A stretch of 61,344 bases of DNA from positions 1 to 61,344 of the forward strand of contig NZ_JBBAYJ010000025.1 of the NCBI RefSeq assembly GCF_037153975.1, written 5' to 3'. Both the position numbers and the translations under genes were made by a program. The notes beneath the pieces are model-generated. The model did no database searches and was not told the DNA's origin. It was given only the letters and a program-made list of their open reading frames with translations. Positions 57,906-61,344 of this stretch are shown here, in pieces; position 1 is the first letter of the stretch; each line of letters starts with the position of its first letter. Origin of the DNA: Aquipuribacter sp. SD81. GTDB lineage: Bacteria; Actinomycetota; Actinomycetes; Actinomycetales; JBBAYJ01.

Positions 57906-58357
57906 GCGGGACCCTCCGGCGTGGGGCCGTCCGGGTCCCCCGCGGTGCGGCCGCGGCCGAGGGACGCGCGGGCCCGCTCCAGCAGCGTCACGTACTCGGT
58001 GCGGTCCGGTCGCATGACGGCCGCGAGGGCGAGGTGGGGTTCGGCCTCGCGGGCGCGCGCGAGACGGACGAGGCTCGCACCGAGGCCGAAGCGCGCGTAG
58101 TCCGAGCCCGGCTCCCGCTCGACGAGCGCGGCGAACAGCCGGCGCGCCTCCTCGAAGCGGCCGCTCTCGAACTCCGCCCGCGCGAGCGTCTCCAGGACGT
58201 CCGGCGACTCCGGCTCGTCGTCGTGCGCGTGCCGGAGGACCGTCGCGGCCGCCTGCGCGTCGCCCGCCGCGAGGAGGGCGCGGCCACGGCTCAGCCACTC
58301 GTAGGCGCCGCCGGCCGGGCGGCGCCCGTCCGCCGGGTCGTCGTGCGGCACGTCCAC
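57902..58357 (-). CDS. Small tetratricopeptide-repeat protein
   Basis: 151 aa. Acidic start (DVPHDDPADG), then about three TPR units: AYEWLSRGRALLAAGDAQAAATVLRHAHDDEP, PDVLETLARAEFESGRFEEARRLFAALVERE, and ARFGLGASLVRLARAREAEPHLALAAVMRPD. Probably a protein-protein interaction scaffold. GTG at 58357 with AGGAGG eight bases upstream. First gene of the HAD-tlyA-nadK-recN transcript, divergent from the DUF1015-like gene. Confidence 0.85.
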   Translation of the reverse strand: MDVPHDDPADGRRPAGGAYEWLSRGRALLAAGDAQAAATVLRHAHDDEPESPDVLETLARAEFESGRFEEARRLFAALVEREPGSDYARFGLGASLVRLARAREAEPHLALAAVMRPDRTEYVTLLERARASLGRGRTAGDPDGPTPEGPA

Positions 58358-58432
58358 GTCCGCCTCCTCCTGCCTCGTCGACGCCGCCGTGGCCGCGCCG
58401 GGTCGTCCGGGTCCTCCGCCGAGGACCGTACG

Positions 58433-59509
58433 ATGCCGGACGTGATCACCGGAACGGCGGGGGTGTCGCCGCTCCGGTTGCTGCGGTCGGGCCACGACCG
58501 CGCCGCGCGAGGGCTCGCCGACCTCGGCTGGCGGCCCGTCGGCCGCGACGTCGTGTCGCCCGGCACCGTCTTCGTGCTGCGCGTGAGCACGCCCGCGGGC
58601 GTCGTCACCGGCGTGGCGGCGGTCTTCGCCGTCACGGACCCACCGCAGCGGTCCGGTCTCCTGCCGCACGAGCGGACCGACGAGCGGGCCGTGCGCCGCC
58701 GTCTGCGCGCGCTCCGCAGCGCGCACGTGGACCGCGACCCGCTGCTGCTCACCCACCGCGGCGGCGGTGCGGTCGGTCGCCTGGTGACGGGCCGGACGCG
58801 GCCCGCCGTGGTGCACCACGACCCCTCCGGTGCCCGGGTCGAGGTGGAGCAGGTCGACGACGACGCGGTCCCTGCGGTCCTCGACGCCCTGTCGGGGGCA
58901 CGTCTGCTCGTGGCGGACGGGCACCACCGGCTGGCGGCGTCCGTCGCGCTCGCTGCCGAGGGTCGGAGCTCGTCGGTGACCGGCCTGGTGGTGGACGCGG
59001 ACGAGACGCCCTTCTCCCTCGACGCGATCCACCGCGTCCTGCTGGACGGCGACGGCCGCGAGCGGCTCCCGCCGGACGCGTCCGCGGACGTGCTCGCCCG
59101 GTGCCGGGCGGCCGGGGCGCGGGTGGTGGCGGTGACCGACGACGGCGGGGCCGCGGGCGACGACGCGGGAGCCGGGCAGCGGGTCGTCGTGCAGCACGAG
59201 CAGCGGCGCTGGGCGGTGTCGTGGCCCGGTCACCCCGTCGCCGACGTCACCACGCTCGTCGACGCCGTGCTCGTCGAGGAGGAGGGCACGCGGATCCGCC
59301 GGGAGCCGTCGGTCGTCGCGGCGTCGGGCGCGGCGTCCCGGGGGGCCGTGGCGGTGCTGCTGCCGGCCCCCCGCCTGGACGACGTGCTCGCCATGGCCGG
59401 GCGCGGCGTGCTCCTGCCGTACAAGGCGACGGCGTTCGAGCCCAAGGTGCCGAGCGGTGTGCTGGTCCGGCCGCTTCCCGCGTGGGACGCCGCGCACGCC
59501 GCCGGCTGA
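58433..59509 (+). CDS. DUF1015-like protein
   Basis: 358 aa. VADGHHRLAASVAL near residue 165 is the DUF1015 hallmark (ADGHHRY), and LLPYKATAFEPKVPSGVLVRPL near the C-terminus matches its closing PPKSTxFxPK...SGL motif. DUF1015 resembles ParB/SerK-type nucleotide-binding proteins; function unproven. The N-terminus is shorter than usual. ATG at 58433 with GAGG upstream; the longer in-frame run from 58034 is antisense to the TPR gene and rejected. Confidence 0.85.
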   Translation: MPDVITGTAGVSPLRLLRSGHDRAARGLADLGWRPVGRDVVSPGTVFVLRVSTPAGVVTGVAAVFAVTDPPQRSGLLPHERTDERAVRRRLRALRSAHVDRDPLLLTHRGGGAVGRLVTGRTRPAVVHHDPSGARVEVEQVDDDAVPAVLDALSGARLLVADGHHRLAASVALAAEGRSSSVTGLVVDADETPFSLDAIHRVLLDGDGRERLPPDASADVLARCRAAGARVVAVTDDGGAAGDDAGAGQRVVVQHEQRRWAVSWPGHPVADVTTLVDAVLVEEEGTRIRREPSVVAASGAASRGAVAVLLPAPRLDDVLAMAGRGVLLPYKATAFEPKVPSGVLVRPLPAWDAAHAAG

Positions 59510-59514
59510 GTGCC

Positions 59515-59535
59515 CGGCGGCCGGGCCGGCCGCCG
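59515..59535. terminator. Hairpin between convergent DUF1015-like and TPR genes
   Basis: CGGCGGCC (59515-59522) and GGCCGCCG (59528-59535) form an 8-bp stem with a 5-base loop, six bases after the plus-strand stop. Confidence 0.6.
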
Positions 59536-59597
59536 TCCGGAGGCCCGGGCCCCCGGCGCTTCCCGGCGGCCGACCAGGACGCCGACCGGACGCCTGT

Positions 59598-61226
59598 TCA
59601 GGCTGTCGGCGCCTCGCCGGTCGGCTCGTCGGGGCGGTCCTGCGTGGCCGGCGCCTCCGCGGCGCCCGTGCCGGCCACGTGGTCGCGGTCGGTGCCGCCG
59701 TCCGCGCCCTCGGCGTCGTGGGCGTCGTCCGCGCCCGTGGCGCTGCCGCGGGTCGAGGACGCGTCGTCGGCGTCGTCCGCGGCGTCGGGGTCGAGATCGA
59801 CGATGTCGCCGACGTCGTCGCCGCCGGCGTCGTCCCCGACCCGCGGTGCGGCGGGGTGCCGCTCCGCGCGCGAACGCCAGAGCGCCGCCTCCTCCGACCG
59901 TCCGGCCTGCTCGAGCGCCTCGGCGTACCCGGCGACGAGCCGCTGGTGCCAGGCGGCCTCGGAGCGGGACTCGAGCTCCGGCACCTGGAGGGTGAGCACG
60001 GCCGCGTCGGCCTGGCCGAGGTCCTGCCGCGCGCCCGCCGCCACGAGCAGCATCTCGACGCGACCGTCACGGTCCAGCTGCGAGGCCTCCCGGGAGGCGG
60101 CGAGCTCCAGCGCGCGCTCGGGACGGCCGAGACCGCGCTCGCAGTCCGCCATCACCGGCAGGGTGTCCCAGCGACCGCTGATGCGGCGGGCGGCCTTGAG
60201 GTCGCGGAGCGCCTCCTCGTAGTCGCCGCAGCGGTAGGCGATGACGCCGACCGCCTCGCGCGCCGCCGCGAGCCGGGACCCGAGGACACGCACCACCGCC
60301 GCGTGGGCGAGCGCCCCGCGCGTGTCGCCCTCGTCGGCGAGCACGTACGCCGCGACCAGTCGCCGGCCCAGCTCCTCGCTGCGGCGCTCGCCGAGCGACT
60401 CGAACTCCCGCAGGACGTGGCGGTCGAGGGCGTCCGACCGGGCCCAGTCCGGCACGGGAGGTGCCTCGGGCACCGCCGGGCCGGGCCGCTCACGACGAGG
60501 CTCGGTGGCCTCGCCCCCTCGGCCGGCGGGCCCTCGCCCGGGTCCGCGGCCGTCGCGGCGCGCTCCGCCGTCCCACGAAGGACGTGGGCCACCGCCCGGG
60601 CGGCGCCCGGCCGTGTCACCGCTACGTCGCGGACCGCTCGGGGCACCGCGCCGGTCGGCAGGACGCTCCGAACCCCAGGACCCTCGCGACGCCTCACCGG
60701 CACCTGACGGTCCACGGCCACGCGGTCCCCGGTCGTCCCGCCGCGGCCCGGAGCCCTCGCGCCGCGGCCAGGACCCCTCGGGTCGGGATCCCCGGTCGTC
60801 GCGACGGGGGCCGCCCCACTGCGACCCCGAGCCCTGACGGGATCGGTCGTCGTCACGACGGGGGCCACCGTCACGACGCGGACCGTCGGCGTCACGACGC
60901 GGACCGTCGGCGTCACGACGCGGACCGTCGGCGTCACGACGAGGGCCACCGTCACGACGCGGACCGTCGGCGTCACGACGCGGACCGTCACCGCGGCGCG
61001 GTCCACCGACCTCACGGCGCGGTCCACCGTCACGGCGGGGACCGGCGCCCTCGCGGCGCGGGCCGCCACCGTCGCGACGCGGACCGCTGTCGCGACGCGG
61101 ACCGGCCCCTCCCCGGCGAGCGACTGCGCCGTCCCCGCGCGACGGGGCGCTGCGCGGTCGGTCGGGCCGCTGCCCGGGTCGACGGGGGTCGCGCTCGTCG
61201 TCGGCGCCGCGAGGCTGCTCGTCCAT
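59598..61226 (-). CDS. TPR-like protein with long Arg/Gly/Asp-rich repeat tail
   Basis: 542 aa. Residues about 1-240 are disordered and very basic: tandem GPRRD(A/G)D units, then mixed RGG/GPRR repeats. Residues about 255-430 form a TPR-like helical domain (LAHAAVVRVLGSRLAAAREAVGVIAYRCGDYEEALRDLKAARRISG, MADCERGLGRPERALELAA), which resembles Rv1691. The last 110 residues are acidic (GDDAGGDDVGDIVDLDPDAADDADD). A basic head and acidic tail suggest self-association or RNA binding; this is a guess. ATG at 61226. It lies about 100 bases after a 5S rRNA gene. Confidence 0.85.
   Translation of the reverse strand: MDEQPRGADDERDPRRPGQRPDRPRSAPSRGDGAVARRGGAGPRRDSGPRRDGGGPRREGAGPRRDGGPRREVGGPRRGDGPRRDADGPRRDGGPRRDADGPRRDADGPRRDADGPRRDGGPRRDDDRSRQGSGSQWGGPRRDDRGSRPEGSWPRREGSGPRRDDRGPRGRGPSGAGEASRGSWGSERPADRRGAPSGPRRSGDTAGRRPGGGPRPSWDGGARRDGRGPGRGPAGRGGEATEPRRERPGPAVPEAPPVPDWARSDALDRHVLREFESLGERRSEELGRRLVAAYVLADEGDTRGALAHAAVVRVLGSRLAAAREAVGVIAYRCGDYEEALRDLKAARRISGRWDTLPVMADCERGLGRPERALELAASREASQLDRDGRVEMLLVAAGARQDLGQADAAVLTLQVPELESRSEAAWHQRLVAGYAEALEQAGRSEEAALWRSRAERHPAAPRVGDDAGGDDVGDIVDLDPDAADDADDASSTRGSATGADDAHDAEGADGGTDRDHVAGTGAAEAPATQDRPDEPTGEAPTA
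60850..61000. repeat. 21-bp tandem repeats coding DADGPRR units
   Basis: Copies of a 21-base unit (ggaccgtcggcgtcacgacgc and near variants) encode repeated Asp-Ala-Asp-Gly-Pro-Arg-Arg. Degenerate relatives continue to about 61130. The unit keeps frame, so copy number could vary without breaking the gene. Confidence 0.85.
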
Positions 61227-61283
61227 GTCGCTCCTGGTGCCTGAAGGTGCCGGGGTTCCCGCACCCGAAGTGTGACGGGAAGC

Positions 61284-61319
61284 AGGACAGGCCGCCCCCG
61301 GGTGGGGGCGGCCTGTCCT
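61284..61319 (-). terminator. Strong terminator after the 5S rRNA gene
   Basis: A perfect 16-bp stem (61284-61299 with 61304-61319) and a 4-base loop, seven bases past the 5S end, followed on the minus strand by GCTTCCC. It fits the end of an rRNA operon read leftwards. Confidence 0.85.
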
Positions 61320-61326
61320 CAAAGGG

Positions 61327-61344
61327 TGTCCGGCGGTGTCCTAC
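61327..61344 (-). rRNA. rrf: 5S ribosomal RNA, 3' end only
   Basis: The reverse complement of the last 18 bases, GTAGGACACCGCCGGACA, is the standard 3' end of actinobacterial 5S rRNA (closing strand of helix I). The rest, and presumably 23S and 16S, lie beyond the right edge. A strong terminator follows. Confidence 0.75.

Noticed and set aside
58034-58432. A 133-codon N-terminal extension of the DUF1015-like protein
   Set aside because: It is antisense to the TPR gene, lacks conservation, and a ribosome site with ATG at 58433 fits the family start.
60850-61130. CRISPR-like regular repeats
   Set aside because: The 21-bp units are contiguous, have no unique spacers, keep the reading frame and encode a low-complexity protein tail.

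Overview
The window is chromosomal DNA from a very GC-rich actinobacterium. Codon third positions are almost always G or C. GTG starts are as common as ATG, and most neighbouring genes overlap through GTGA, ATGA or TGATG junctions. It carries BldD, the actinobacterial integration host factor mIHF and SteA/MctB-type envelope proteins, and its gene order matches three segments of the Mycobacterium tuberculosis chromosome (Rv1379-Rv1392, Rv2533-Rv2555 and Rv1691-Rv1700). The guanylate kinase P-loop and the type IV pilus locus suggest a Micrococcales or Kineosporiales-like organism, but I cannot place the genus. I see no IS element, prophage, CRISPR array or tRNA, and no gene-free stretch over 300 bases.

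Layout, left to right. (1) 1-14060, minus strand: pyrR-pyrB-pyrC-(PH-like)-carA-carB-pyrD-pyrF make UMP. They are followed by mihF-gmk-rpoZ-coaBC-metK, which has its own promoter near 3973-4002. A PyrR-binding RNA hairpin lies next to the pyrR ribosome-binding site. (2) 14200-16740: bldD on the plus strand with BldD boxes over its promoter, then convergent nusB, efp and an EAL c-di-GMP phosphodiesterase gene. (3) 16825-20148: aroC-aroK-aroB-aroQ (shikimate pathway). (4) 20255-34055: a complete type IV pilus locus inserted between aroC and aroE, comprising pilB, pilT, pilC, two pilins, three minor pilins, pilD, pilM, pilN, pilO and a PilP-like gene. (5) 34132-41990: aroE, mltG, ruvX, alaS, two small membrane proteins, rarA. 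(6) 42009-45034, plus strand: an MMPL transporter and a GNAT protein. (7) 45097-58357, minus strand: TPR-HAD-small protein-tlyA-nadK-recN, then steA-mctB-glycosyltransferase-pyrG-NUDIX-aspS. (8) 58433-61344: a DUF1015-like gene on the plus strand, then a minus-strand TPR protein with a long Arg/Gly/Asp-rich repeat tail, a strong terminator, and the 3' end of a 5S rRNA at the right edge.

The most interesting part is control of the pilus locus. Five intergenic gaps, upstream of pilB, pilT, the main pilin, the minor-pilin operon and pilM, each carry a (G/C)TCAAG element followed after about 15-16 bases by (G/C/T)CCGA. This looks like a flagellar/WhiG-class sigma-28 promoter and suggests one pilus regulon. 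The pilin gene has a leader of about 190 nt with a fold resembling the c-di-GMP-I (GEMM) riboswitch. PilB has an N-terminal MshEN-type c-di-GMP-binding motif, and an EAL phosphodiesterase lies just beyond the aro genes. Together these suggest c-di-GMP control of piliation in a monoderm; this is inference. A second theme is unusual starts: coaBC and nusB appear to need CTG start codons.
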